NCBI RefSeq assembly: GCF_008087345.1
Contig: NZ_ML701736.1
Span: 437,187 to 501,186 of the forward strand
Reading direction: 5' to 3'
DNA length: 64,000 nucleotides
Source of the DNA: Nocardioides caldifontis
Lineage (GTDB): Bacteria > Actinomycetota > Actinomycetes > Propionibacteriales > Nocardioidaceae
This document shows positions 27,282 through 35,736 of this stretch, in pieces. Position numbers and translations under genes: made by a program. The notes under the pieces were generated by a model, which made no database searches, had not been told where the DNA came from, and saw nothing but the letters and a program-made list of their open reading frames with translations. Position 1 is the first letter of the stretch. Every line of letters starts with the position of its first letter.

Positions 27282-27287
27282 AGGTTA
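27282..27287 (-). promoter_or_regulatory. -10 element of leaderless Lrp-type gene
   Basis: On the minus strand TAACCT lies 7 nt before the GTG at 27274. Confidence 0.5.
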
Positions 27288-27344
27288 GCGACGACACCCG
27301 TCGGCAGGTCGGCCGGTCCCGGTTCGTCTCACGCTGTGCACGGA

Positions 27345-27350
27345 TAGCCT
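27345..27350 (+). promoter_or_regulatory. -10 element that decides the exonuclease start
   Basis: TAGCCT with TTCGTC 16 bp upstream. Two adjacent GTG codons follow at 27354 and 27357; the second is 6 nt away, the spacing seen at other leaderless genes in this window. Confidence 0.5.
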
Positions 27351-27356
27351 GCCGTG

Positions 27357-28295
27357 GTGCCCACCCAGACCCCGAGGCTGATGCTCCTCGACACGGCGTC
27401 GTTGTACTTCCGCGCCTACTTCGGGGTGCCCGACTCGATCACCGCTCCCGACGGCACCCCGGTCAACGCGGTCCGCGGGCTGCTGGACTTCATCAGCCGG
27501 CTGGTGGGGGAGTACCGCCCGACGCACCTGGCCTGCTGCTGGGACAACGACTGGCGGCCGGCCTGGCGGGTCGAGCTGCTGCCGACGTACAAGGCGCACC
27601 GGGTCGTGGCCGAGCGCGCGACCGCGCCCGACGTCGAGGAGGTGCCCGACCCGCTCGAGGCGCAGGTGCCGGTGATCCTCGACGTGCTGGAGGCGTTCGG
27701 GATCGCGGTGGTCGGCGCGGACGGCTACGAGGCCGACGACGTGATCGGCACGCTCGCGACGAGCTCGACGATGCCCGTCGACGTCGTCACCGGCGACCGC
27801 GACCTCTTCCAGCTCGTCGACGACGCGCGCGAGGTCCGGGTGCTCTACGTCGCGCGGGGGGTCGGCAAGCACGAGCGGGTCACCGAGGAGGTCGTCCGCC
27901 AGAAGTACGGCGTGGAGGCCCGCCAGTACGCCGACTTCGCGACCCTGCGGGGCGACCCGTCCGACGGGCTGCCGGGGGTCCCGGGCGTGGGGGAGAAGAC
28001 CGCCGCGTCCCTGCTCGCGAAGTGGGGTGACATGGCCGGGCTGCTCGCCGCGGCCGAGGACCCGTCGTCCGAGCTCGCGCCCGGACCGCGACGGAAGGTC
28101 AAGGACGCCTGGGACTACCTCGCCGTCGCGCCGACCGTGGTCAAGGTGGCCTGCGACATCGACCTCGGCGCCCCCGACCTCGCCCTCCCACTCACCCCGG
28201 ACGACCCGGACCGACTGGTGGAGCTGTGCCGGCGGTGGGGGCTGGACAGCCCGGCCGGGCGGCTGGTCGAGACGCTGACGGCGCTGCGCAGCTAG
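27357..28295 (+). CDS. 5'-3' exonuclease (DNA polymerase I N-terminal domain-like)
   Basis: Stand-alone flap/5'-3' exonuclease of the PIN-like FEN family, similar to the N-terminal domain of DNA polymerase I and to Rv2090. Acidic metal ligands are visible: LMLLDTASLYFRAYFG (Asp near residue 12), AVVGADGYEADDVIGTLA, VVTGDRDLFQLV, and the helix-hairpin-helix DGLPGVPGVGEKTAASLLAKWG. At 312 residues it has no polymerase domain. It would process flaps and RNA primers in replication and repair. Start taken at the second GTG on promoter spacing. It overlaps the convergent aminomutase gene by 4 bp. Confidence 0.9.
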   Translation: MPTQTPRLMLLDTASLYFRAYFGVPDSITAPDGTPVNAVRGLLDFISRLVGEYRPTHLACCWDNDWRPAWRVELLPTYKAHRVVAERATAPDVEEVPDPLEAQVPVILDVLEAFGIAVVGADGYEADDVIGTLATSSTMPVDVVTGDRDLFQLVDDAREVRVLYVARGVGKHERVTEEVVRQKYGVEARQYADFATLRGDPSDGLPGVPGVGEKTAASLLAKWGDMAGLLAAAEDPSSELAPGPRRKVKDAWDYLAVAPTVVKVACDIDLGAPDLALPLTPDDPDRLVELCRRWGLDSPAGRLVETLTALRS

Positions 28296-29710
28296 GCGTG
28301 CGCGGCCCACCACTCCTGACCGGCGGCGGGGAGCGTGTGGATCGGGTCGTAGTACTCGTAGCGCCGATCGAGGGCCTCGGCGTCGGCGTGCTCGAGCGAG
28401 GTCCGGTAGTTCTTCGTCCAGTAGGAGATGCCGCGCTCCCGGTCGTACTCCTCGAGCTGGTGCACCCACCGCTTCCCGACGTACGGCACGTCGCAGACGA
28501 TGCGCGGGGTGGCGAACCCGGGCAGGTAGCCCATGATGTCGTGCTGCAGCCGCTGCGCCTCGTCGACCGAGACCCGCCAGTGCTCGGAGGCGGGGATCAT
28601 GTCGCACATGTAGAAGTAGTAGGGCATGATCTGCGCGCCGTCGAGGAGCGCGAAACAGAGGTCGAGCAGGGTGTCCCCGTCGGCGTTGACCCCGCCGAGC
28701 AGCACCCCCTGGTTGCGGACGTCGCGGACCCCGGCCTCGAGCGCCGCGGCCGTCGCCTTAGCGACGAGCGGGGTGACCGTGTTCGCGTGGTTGACGTGGG
28801 TGTGGATCGCCAGGCTGACCCCGCGGCTGCGCGCGAGGGTCGCCACCCGGCCGAGCCCCTCGACGACCTCGGGCTGGAGCCAGTGCTGGGGGAGCGCGGC
28901 GAACGCCTTCGTCGCCAGCCGGACGTCGCGGACGTTGTCGAGCTCGAGGAGCCGGGAGAGGAACGCCTCGAGCCGCGCCCACGGCAGGTTCGCCACGTCG
29001 CCGCCGGAGACCACGACGTCGCGGACCTCGGGGTGGGTCTGCAGGTAGCCCATCATCGAGCTCAGGCGGTCGGCCGGCTTGAGGTCGAAGCGCAGCTTCT
29101 CCACCGCCGGCGTCGAGTTGCCGACGAGGTCCATCCGGGTGCAGTGGCCGCAGTACTGCGGGCAGGTCGAGAGCAGCTCGGCGAGCACCTTGGTCGGGTA
29201 GCGGTGGGTCAGCCCCTCGGCCACCCACATCTCGTGCTCGTGCAGCGAGTCGCGGCTCGCGCGCGGGTGCGTCGGCCAGTCCGTGCGCCGGTCGGAGTGG
29301 ACCGGCACCATGTAGCGGCGGATCGGGTCGGCGTAGAACGCCTCGGTGAACGAGCCGGGCCCGGACGGCTCGGCGGTCGGGACCATCGTGTTGAGCATCT
29401 GCGGCGGGACGAGCATCGACATCGTCGCGGTGCCGCGCTGGTCGCGCACCAGGTCGTCGTAGAACGCGTCGTCGAGCAGGTCGCCCATCACGGCGCGGAG
29501 CTGGTCGACGTTCTTCACGCAGTGCGCTCGCTGCCACTGAGCGGACTCCCACTCGGCGGCGGTCACCGACGCCCAGCCGGGGAACCGGGTCCAGTCCGGC
29601 TCGACGAGCTCGCGGCGGGAGTACTCGTAGGGCTGCACACGGCCAGCCGGTCCTTGGTTCCCGTGCTGCCCGTGCTGCGTGGCGTCGCGCCGTTCCACCG
29701 AGATCGTCAT
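28292..29710 (-). CDS. kamA: KamA family radical SAM lysine 2,3-aminomutase
   Basis: Converts L-lysine to L-beta-lysine by a radical SAM, PLP-dependent 1,2-amino shift, the first step of aminomutase lysine catabolism. The 472-residue product has the cluster motif CPQYCGHC (Cys183, Cys187, Cys190), the downstream radical SAM strand GGDVANLPW, and IVCDVPYVGKRWVHQ, where the Lys probably corresponds to the PLP-binding lysine. The zinc-site cysteines of the clostridial enzyme are not clearly in the same place. The ATG at 29710 is preceded on the minus strand by a strong GAGGAGG. It diverges from kdd, so one 135-bp region controls the whole pathway. Confidence 0.85.
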   Translation of the reverse strand: MTISVERRDATQHGQHGNQGPAGRVQPYEYSRRELVEPDWTRFPGWASVTAAEWESAQWQRAHCVKNVDQLRAVMGDLLDDAFYDDLVRDQRGTATMSMLVPPQMLNTMVPTAEPSGPGSFTEAFYADPIRRYMVPVHSDRRTDWPTHPRASRDSLHEHEMWVAEGLTHRYPTKVLAELLSTCPQYCGHCTRMDLVGNSTPAVEKLRFDLKPADRLSSMMGYLQTHPEVRDVVVSGGDVANLPWARLEAFLSRLLELDNVRDVRLATKAFAALPQHWLQPEVVEGLGRVATLARSRGVSLAIHTHVNHANTVTPLVAKATAAALEAGVRDVRNQGVLLGGVNADGDTLLDLCFALLDGAQIMPYYFYMCDMIPASEHWRVSVDEAQRLQHDIMGYLPGFATPRIVCDVPYVGKRWVHQLEEYDRERGISYWTKNYRTSLEHADAEALDRRYEYYDPIHTLPAAGQEWWAAHA

Positions 29711-29845
29711 CGGTCCTCCTCGCGCCATGCGCGTCGGCTTGTCGGGGTTCCGGCTCTCTGCCAGAGTAGACACAGATTCTCCGGTACGTCGATGGGCGCG
29801 CCGCAAGTCTTCCGCTGCTGAGCCCGATGTGGAGGGGATCCCACG

Positions 29846-30916
29846 GTGACCGACCCGGCAACGAGCAGACCGTCCGACCCGGTGGGGCTCCACCGCGTCC
29901 TCGAACCGTCCGGCGTGCTGCCGCAGGCCGCCTGGCGGCTCGACGACCGCCCGGGGTTGTGGGCCGACGAGGTGCGGGTCCGCGTCGAACGGCTCAACCT
30001 CGACGCCGCGTCGTTCCGCCAGCTCGAAGAGGCCCACGACGGCGACGGCGACCGGGTCCGCGCTGCGGTGCTCGGGATCGTCGAGCAGCGTGGCAAGATG
30101 CACAACCCGGTCACCGGCTCCGGCGGGATGCTGATCGGCACCGTCGAGGAGGTCGGCCCGGAGTCCCCGCTCGGCCTCGCCGTCGGCGACCGGATCGCCA
30201 CGCTCGTGTCCCTGAGCCTGACCCCGCTGCGGATCCACGACGGGCTCGCCCGGTGGGACGGCCGCAGCGAGCAGGTGCCCTGTGACGCCCACGCGATCCT
30301 GTTCGGCCGCTCGATCGCCGCACCGCTCCCGGAGGACCTGCCCGCCGAGCTGGCGCTGGCGGTCATGGACGTGTGCGGGGCACCAGCCCTGACCGGCCGG
30401 GTGGTCGGTCGCTACGAAGGCGCCACCGTCGCGGTGGTCGGCGGCGCGGGGAAGTCCGGCTCGCTCGCCCTCGCCGCGGCCCGCGAGGCCGGGGCCGCCA
30501 CGACGATCGGCGTGGTCCCGCACGACGACGAGGCGGCGCTGCTGACCGAGGCCGGGCTGGCCGACCACGTCGTGGTCGCCGACGCCACCGACCCGGTGGC
30601 GCTGCGCACCGCCGTCCACGAGGTCGCGCCCGGCGGCGCGCACGTGACCGTGGTCTGCGTCGACGTGCCGGGTTGCGAGGGCGGCGCGATCCTCGCCACC
30701 CGCGAGGGCGGCACCGTGGTGTTCTTCTCCATGGCCACCTCCTTCACCGCCGCCGCCCTCGGCGCCGAGGGGCTCGCGGCCGACGTCACGATGCTGGTGG
30801 GGAACGGCTACGTCCCCGGCCACGCCGACCAGGCCCTGTCGTTGCTGCGCTCCCACGACGGGCTGCGCGCCCTGTTCGACCGCCGAATCGCCCGAGAGAC
30901 CGCGGAGGTCCGATGA
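29846..30916 (+). CDS. kdd: L-erythro-3,5-diaminohexanoate dehydrogenase
   Basis: NAD-dependent oxidative deamination of 3,5-diaminohexanoate to 5-amino-3-oxohexanoate. The 356-residue protein is a Rossmann-type enzyme related to medium-chain dehydrogenases but without zinc cysteines. Visible are NPVTGSGGMLIGTVEEVGP and the dinucleotide site VAVVGGAGKSGSLALAAARE (about residues 194-213). GTG start with GGAGGGG at 29830-29836. The end overlaps the start of kamD by ATGA. First gene of the operon reading away from kamA. Recognition rests on the sequence and on the neighbours. Confidence 0.9.
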   Translation: MTDPATSRPSDPVGLHRVLEPSGVLPQAAWRLDDRPGLWADEVRVRVERLNLDAASFRQLEEAHDGDGDRVRAAVLGIVEQRGKMHNPVTGSGGMLIGTVEEVGPESPLGLAVGDRIATLVSLSLTPLRIHDGLARWDGRSEQVPCDAHAILFGRSIAAPLPEDLPAELALAVMDVCGAPALTGRVVGRYEGATVAVVGGAGKSGSLALAAAREAGAATTIGVVPHDDEAALLTEAGLADHVVVADATDPVALRTAVHEVAPGGAHVTVVCVDVPGCEGGAILATREGGTVVFFSMATSFTAAALGAEGLAADVTMLVGNGYVPGHADQALSLLRSHDGLRALFDRRIARETAEVR

Positions 30917-32505
30917 CCGGCACCCAGCACACCCAGCAGACCGCCCACCTGCTGCCGCTCGACCCCGAGCTCGTCAGGCGGGCCCGGGCCCTGGCCGCGG
31001 AGGTCGGGGCGCCGATCGTCGACCTCGCCCGCCGGCACACCACGGTCAGCGTCGAGCGCGCCACGCTCCGTCTCGCCGGCCTCACCGGCGCGGACGCCGA
31101 GGGAAGCCCCTGGGTCAACCGGCTCGTCGACGCCGTCCGTGGGGAGGTCGGTCTCGAGCACGGCGTGACGCTGCCGGTGTGGGACGCGCTGGTGCGCGGG
31201 GAGGCCGAGGACCTCGCCACGCTGGCCCAGAAGGCGGCCGCCGGCTCGGTCCGGTTCCGGCTCCCGGAAGGGTCCGACGCGGAGCCGGCCCGCCGCGCCG
31301 CTCGTACCGCGCTCGAGCTGGGGATCGGCCGCATCGACGCCCGGCGCCGCGAGCGCGAGGCGCTGGTCGGCGAGCTCGGCGACCCGGAGCGGACGCCGTG
31401 GATCTACCTGATCGTCGCCACCGGCGACATCTACGAGGACATCCCGCAGGCCCAGGCCGCCGCCCGCGAGGGAGCCGACATCATCGCCGTGATCCGGTCG
31501 ACGGGGCAGTCGCTGCTCGACTACGTGCCGGAGGGCGCCACCCGCGAGGGGTACGCCGGCACCTACGCGACGCAGGAGAACTTCCGGCTGATGCGGGCCG
31601 CCCTCGACGAGACCAGCCGCGAGCTCGGCCGCTACGTCCGGCTGACGAACTACGCCTCCGGGCTCTGCATGCCGGAGATCGCCGCGCTCGCCGGGCTCGA
31701 GCGGCTCGACATGATGCTGAACGACTCGATGTACGGGATCCTCTTCCGTGACATCAACCCGGTCCGCACCTTCGTCGACCAGCGGTTCAGCCGCCAGGTC
31801 CACGCCCGCGCCGGGATCATCATCAACACCGGCGAGGACAACTACCTCACCACGGCCGACGCGGTCGAGGCGGCGCACACCGTCACCACCAGCCAGCTCC
31901 TCAACGAGTTCTTCGCCAAGGAGGCCGGGTTGGAGGACTGGCAGCTCGGGCTGGGCCACGCGTTCGAGATCGACCCCGACGTCAAGGACTCCTTCCGGCT
32001 CGAGCTCGCCCACGCGCTGCTGGCCCGTCAGCTCTTCCCCGACGCGCCCTTGAAATGGATGCCGCCGACCCGGCACATGACCGGCGACGTGTTCCGCGGC
32101 TACCTGCTCGACGCGTTCTTCAACCTCGCCGGGATGCTGACCGGCCAGGGGATCCTCCTGGTCGGGATGATGACCGAGGGCGTCGTGACCCCGTGGCTCT
32201 CCGACCGCGACCTGGCGCTGCAGAACGTCCGCTACGTCCGCGACGCGGCGGGCGGGCTGGTCGAGGACTTCCGGCCGCCACCCGACGGGTTCATCGCCCG
32301 GCGGGCGCACCAGGTGCTGGGGGAGTCGGTCGAGCTGCTCGAGCGGATCCTGCGTCACGAGCACGGGCTGCTCGACTCGATCGCCGACGGCACCTTCGGG
32401 CTGATGCGCCGCCCGGCCGACGGCGGGCGCGGGCTCGACGGCGTGGTGGAGAAGGCCGACGGATACACCAACCCGGCCGCCGAGCTGCTGGAGGGAGACG
32501 GATGA
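30913..32505 (+). CDS. kamD: Lysine 5,6-aminomutase alpha subunit
   Basis: Large subunit of the adenosylcobalamin- and PLP-dependent mutase that moves the terminal amino group of beta-lysine (or D-lysine) to the adjacent carbon. It is 530 residues, the usual size. TIM-barrel sequence typical of the family is continuous: PWIYLIVATGDIYEDIPQAQ, ADIIAVIRSTGQSLLDYVPE, NYASGLCMPEIAALAG and MPPTRHMTGDVFRGYLLDAF. ATGA overlap with kdd and with kamE indicates tight coupling of subunit synthesis. The product of the mutase is the substrate of Kdd. Confidence 0.93.
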   Translation: MTGTQHTQQTAHLLPLDPELVRRARALAAEVGAPIVDLARRHTTVSVERATLRLAGLTGADAEGSPWVNRLVDAVRGEVGLEHGVTLPVWDALVRGEAEDLATLAQKAAAGSVRFRLPEGSDAEPARRAARTALELGIGRIDARRREREALVGELGDPERTPWIYLIVATGDIYEDIPQAQAAAREGADIIAVIRSTGQSLLDYVPEGATREGYAGTYATQENFRLMRAALDETSRELGRYVRLTNYASGLCMPEIAALAGLERLDMMLNDSMYGILFRDINPVRTFVDQRFSRQVHARAGIIINTGEDNYLTTADAVEAAHTVTTSQLLNEFFAKEAGLEDWQLGLGHAFEIDPDVKDSFRLELAHALLARQLFPDAPLKWMPPTRHMTGDVFRGYLLDAFFNLAGMLTGQGILLVGMMTEGVVTPWLSDRDLALQNVRYVRDAAGGLVEDFRPPPDGFIARRAHQVLGESVELLERILRHEHGLLDSIADGTFGLMRRPADGGRGLDGVVEKADGYTNPAAELLEGDG

Positions 32506-33293
32506 GCGCGCTGATGCGCCCCTACGGGGACACGACCGGCGACGGGATGGTGCAGCTCTCCTTCACCCTCCCGATGCCTCACGGCAAGAAGGCCGAGGGC
32601 GCCGCCCAACAGCTGGCGCGCAAGATGGGCATCGAGCCGGCGATGGTGGTCCACGCCAAGCCGATCGGCCCGTCGTTCACCTTCTTCGTCGTCTACGGCT
32701 CGGTCTCCCACCTGGTCGACCTCGACGAGGTGAAGGTCGTCGAGCGCGAGTACCCGCTGCTCTCGCCGAAGGAGACGAACCTCGCGATCCGCACGCTGCT
32801 CCGTCGCCGCATGGTCGTGGTCGGCGCCTGCATCGGCACCGACGCCCACACGGTCGGCATCGACGCGATCCTCAACATCAAGGGTTTCGCCGGCGAGAAG
32901 GGGCTCGAGTACTACCGCGAGATCAAGGTGGTGAACCTCGGCGCCCAGGTCTCCGTCCCCGACCTGCTGGCCGCGGCCCGGGCCGAGCAGGCCGATGCGG
33001 TGCTCGTCTCCCAGGTCGTCACCCAGCGGGAGGCCCACCTGCGCAACACCCGGGAGCTGGCCACCGCCTTCCGCCAGGAGTGGGCGGAGGGGGAGGGGCC
33101 GGTGCTCGTCGTCGGCGGTCCCCGCTTCGACGAGGCGATGGCCGGCGAGCTCGGGGTCGACCGGGTGTTCGCCAAGGGCACCACCCCGGCCGACGTGGCG
33201 TCGTACCTCGTGCACGCGCTCGCCGCACGACGCGGGGTGGACCCGACCGCCCCGGCACCGGCGGCGGAGGAGCTGCAGGAGGAGCCGGCGTGA
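32502..33293 (+). CDS. kamE: Lysine 5,6-aminomutase beta subunit
   Basis: Cobalamin-binding subunit of the same mutase, 263 residues. The base-off cobalamin motif DxHxxG is present as Asp114-Ala-His116-Thr-Val-Gly119 in CIGTDAHTVGIDA. Eleven residues after the histidine comes Lys127 in LNIKGFAGEKG, matching the spacing of the PLP-binding lysine in the clostridial beta subunit. The Rossmann-like part follows (VVNLGAQVSVPDLLAAARAE). The C-terminal 20 residues are Ala/Pro/Glu-rich. Its start and stop both overlap neighbouring genes (ATGA, GTGA). Confidence 0.93.
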   Translation: MSALMRPYGDTTGDGMVQLSFTLPMPHGKKAEGAAQQLARKMGIEPAMVVHAKPIGPSFTFFVVYGSVSHLVDLDEVKVVEREYPLLSPKETNLAIRTLLRRRMVVVGACIGTDAHTVGIDAILNIKGFAGEKGLEYYREIKVVNLGAQVSVPDLLAAARAEQADAVLVSQVVTQREAHLRNTRELATAFRQEWAEGEGPVLVVGGPRFDEAMAGELGVDRVFAKGTTPADVASYLVHALAARRGVDPTAPAPAAEELQEEPA

Positions 33294-33685
33294 GCGGTCA
33301 GCCCGAGGTCGGCACCACCGTCATCCACCGGCGCTACGTGCCGTACTCCCACGCGCACTACGCGGGGGCGCTGGTCGACGGCGCCTACGGACTCGGCCTC
33401 TTCGGCGACGTGGCCACCGAGCTGTGCATCCGCACCGACGGCGACGAGGGGCTGTTCGCGTCGTACTCCGACGTCCAGTTCAAGGCGCCGGTGCGGGCCG
33501 GCGACTGCGTGGAGGTCACCGCGGAGCTGGTCGAGGCCGGCCGACGGTCGCGCACGATCGAGTTCCGGCTCCTCGTCGTGGCCCGAGGCAGGCCCGACCT
33601 GGCGGAGTCCGCCGCCGAGCTGCTCGACGAACCGGTCGTCGCGACGACCGCCCGCGGCGTGGTGGTCGTACCACCACGCGGCTGA
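33290..33685 (+). CDS. kal: 3-aminobutyryl-CoA ammonia lyase
   Basis: Removes ammonia from L-3-aminobutyryl-CoA to give crotonyl-CoA in the last specific step of the lysine pathway. The 131-residue product is a hotdog-fold protein: YVPYSHAHYAGALVDGAYGL (N-terminal helix), GLFASYSDVQFKAPVRAGDC and RSRTIEFRLLVVARG. The size and the position directly after kamE support Kal over a general thioesterase. GTG start inside the kamE stop. The gene ends inside one hairpin and is followed by another. Confidence 0.85.
   Translation: MSGQPEVGTTVIHRRYVPYSHAHYAGALVDGAYGLGLFGDVATELCIRTDGDEGLFASYSDVQFKAPVRAGDCVEVTAELVEAGRRSRTIEFRLLVVARGRPDLAESAAELLDEPVVATTARGVVVVPPRG
33658..33678 (+). terminator. Hairpin at the 3' end of kal
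   Basis: CGTGGTGGT and ACCACCACG pair perfectly around a 3-nt loop, within the last codons of kal. Confidence 0.4.
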
Positions 33686-33687
33686 CC

Positions 33688-33712
33688 GCGGCGTGTCCCG
33701 GCGACACGCCGC
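33688..33712 (+). terminator. Terminator of the lysine operon
   Basis: Perfect 10-bp arms GCGGCGTGTC and GACACGCCGC with a 5-nt loop, starting 3 bp after the kal stop. No U-tract. Confidence 0.7.
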
Positions 33713-33754
33713 CCCGGCACGAAATTCGCGGTGAACATCTGGTGTCGGGCGCCC

Positions 33755-33798
33755 CGCCGTTGACCTGCGAGTTCTCGACAACGCGCAGGTCAACGGCG
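33755..33798. repeat. Perfect 15-bp inverted repeat, 14-nt loop
   Basis: Arms CGCCGTTGACCTGCG (33755-33769) and CGCAGGTCAACGGCG (33784-33798) flank AGTTCTCGACAACG. Loop length and the run CTGCGAG are shared with the palindrome at 11784. It is not next to a stop codon, so a plain terminator is unlikely; a dispersed intergenic repeat is the better guess. Confidence 0.7.
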
Positions 33799-34064
33799 TC
33801 TTGACTTCACCCTCCAGTTCTCGGCAGTCTGCCCGTCGTCCACCGAGCAGGCCGCAGTCGCGCACCGCGTCCGAGGTGGTTGCTGATCCTGGTCGAACCC
33901 CACGATCGAAGGAACGGCGACCGTCCGTCGCGGGGTCGCGTGGCGACGGGGTTGGAACACGGGAAGGGTCCGGCGCCCAGTAGACAACGGCGGGAGACTC
34001 ACGCAGCCGGCGTGAGCACTGTCGGTCCGAAGGGTGCCGGGCCTTTTCCGCGTCCGCAGCCGGG

Positions 34065-34070
34065 TAGGTT
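34065..34070 (+). promoter_or_regulatory. -10 element of lnt
   Basis: TAGGTT about 28 nt before the GTG at 34099, with a CGGAGGAG ribosome-binding site (34090-34096) in the leader. The same hexamer precedes arc and pup. Confidence 0.45.
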
Positions 34071-34098
34071 GGCTTCCTTCCCAGGGAGCGGAGGAGCA

Positions 34099-35736
34099 GT
34101 GGACGCAGGACGCGCCGGACGGCGTGTGTCGGGGACCGTTCGGGTCCTCCTCGCCGTGTTCTCCGGCCTGGCCGCGGCCGCCGCGTTCGAGCCGCTCGGC
34201 TGGGTGGTGCTCCTGGTCCCCGCGGTCGCCGGGCTCTCGATCGCGGTGCACGGGCTGCGCGGGCGCCGCGCGTTCGGCACCGGGCTGCTCTTCGGGATGG
34301 CGTTCATGCTGGCGCTGCTGCCGTGGATCCAGGTCATCGGCGTCGACGCGTGGATCGGGCTGTCGTTCCTCGAGGCGCTCTTCCTCGGGCTGCTCGGCGT
34401 GCTCCTCGGCCGCGTGCAGCGGCTGCCCGCCTGGCCGCTGTGGGCGGCGTGCTGCTGGGTGCTCGCCGAGCTGCTCCGCTCGACGGTGCCGTGGGGCGGC
34501 TTCCCGTGGGGCCGGCTCGCCTTCGCCACCGTCGACACGCCGCTGGCGGCCGCGATGCCGTGGCTGGGAAGCTCCGGCACCTCCGCGCTGGTGGCGCTGC
34601 TCGGCACCACCCTGGCGTGGCTGCTCCTCGAGCGGCGCTGGCGCCGCCCGCGCGCCATGGTCGCCGCGGCCGTGGCGGTGCTGGTCGCCGCGACGCCGGC
34701 GCTCGCCGGGGCGGCCTCACCCGGCGCGGACGGCGACGACACCGTGCGGGTGGCCGCGGTCCAGGGCAACGTCCCCGGCAAGGGGATGGACGCCTTCGCC
34801 GAGCGGCGGGCGGTGCTCGACAACCACGTGCGCGCCACCCACGAGCTCGCCGCACGCATCGACGCCGGCACGACCGAGCGCCCCGACTTCGTGGTGTGGC
34901 CGGAGAACTCCACCGACATCGACCCGTTCGAGGACGCGTCGGTGGCCGAGGACATCCAGGGCGCCGTCGACGCCGTCGGGGTCCCGGTCCTCGTCGGCGC
35001 GATGGTCGGCGGCCCCGGACCGATCGACGTCCGCAACCAGGGGATCGTCTGGTCGCCCGGCACCGGGCCGGGGGAGAGCTACTCGAAGACCCACCCGGTG
35101 CCCTTCGGTGAGTACATCCCGCACCGCGCCCAGCTCGCCGAGCTCTTCGAGCGGCTCGACCAGATCCCGCGCGACATGGTGCCCGGCACCGAGCCCGGGC
35201 TGCTCGACCTCGCCGGCACCCCGGTGGGTGACGTGATCTGCTTCGAGGTCGCGTACGACGGGGTGGTGCACGACGTGGTCGACGGCGGCGCCGAGCTGCT
35301 CGTGGTGCAGACGAACAACGCCACCTACATGGACACCGGCCAGATCGAGCAGCAGTTCGCCACCGCCCGGCTCCGCGCCCTCGAGACCAGCCGCTGGGTC
35401 GTCGTGGTGGCCACCAACGGCGTCTCCGGGATCATCGCGCCCGACGGCTCGGTCGTGGACCGGGCGCCGGTGAAGGAGACCGCGGTCCTCGAGCGCGTGG
35501 TCCCGCTGCGCGACGTCCTCACCCCGGCGATGCGCTTCTCGCGCTGGTGGGAGCTGGGGCTGCTGCTCGTCGCAGCCGGTGCGGTGTCCGCGACGATCGC
35601 CCAGGACCGCCGGACCCGCCGCTCGGCCCGGCCCGCGCCGCCCGCCGCCACCGCGGACGCGGCCCCTGCGCCCGCACCCCAGCCCGAACCCCGGCCCGCG
35701 CCGGCCGACCCGGCGGCGGCAGGAGGCGGCCGTTGA
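34099..35736 (+). CDS. lnt: Apolipoprotein N-acyltransferase
   Basis: Adds the third acyl chain to the N-terminal cysteine of lipoproteins. The 545-residue product has about seven membrane segments in the N-terminal 200 residues, then a nitrilase domain with the catalytic triad Glu269 (WPENSTD), Lys330 (SYSKTHPVPFGEY) and Cys381 (GDVICFEV). One more helix near residue 485 and a Pro/Ala-rich tail of 40 residues follow. GTG start with a strong ribosome site. Coupled to the next gene by TTGA overlap. Many lipoproteins in this window (FKBP, CapA, M28, transglycosylase) are possible substrates. Confidence 0.93.
   Translation: MDAGRAGRRVSGTVRVLLAVFSGLAAAAAFEPLGWVVLLVPAVAGLSIAVHGLRGRRAFGTGLLFGMAFMLALLPWIQVIGVDAWIGLSFLEALFLGLLGVLLGRVQRLPAWPLWAACCWVLAELLRSTVPWGGFPWGRLAFATVDTPLAAAMPWLGSSGTSALVALLGTTLAWLLLERRWRRPRAMVAAAVAVLVAATPALAGAASPGADGDDTVRVAAVQGNVPGKGMDAFAERRAVLDNHVRATHELAARIDAGTTERPDFVVWPENSTDIDPFEDASVAEDIQGAVDAVGVPVLVGAMVGGPGPIDVRNQGIVWSPGTGPGESYSKTHPVPFGEYIPHRAQLAELFERLDQIPRDMVPGTEPGLLDLAGTPVGDVICFEVAYDGVVHDVVDGGAELLVVQTNNATYMDTGQIEQQFATARLRALETSRWVVVVATNGVSGIIAPDGSVVDRAPVKETAVLERVVPLRDVLTPAMRFSRWWELGLLLVAAGAVSATIAQDRRTRRSARPAPPAATADAAPAPAPQPEPRPAPADPAAAGGGR

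Larger units (their letters stand above)
33686..34098. other. Gene-free stretch between kal and lnt
   Basis: This 413-bp stretch holds the lysine-operon terminator, a perfect 15-bp inverted repeat (33755-33798) and the lnt promoter and leader. I see no gene. Its composition is less GC-rich than its surroundings, with ordinary intergenic character. Confidence 0.55.
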
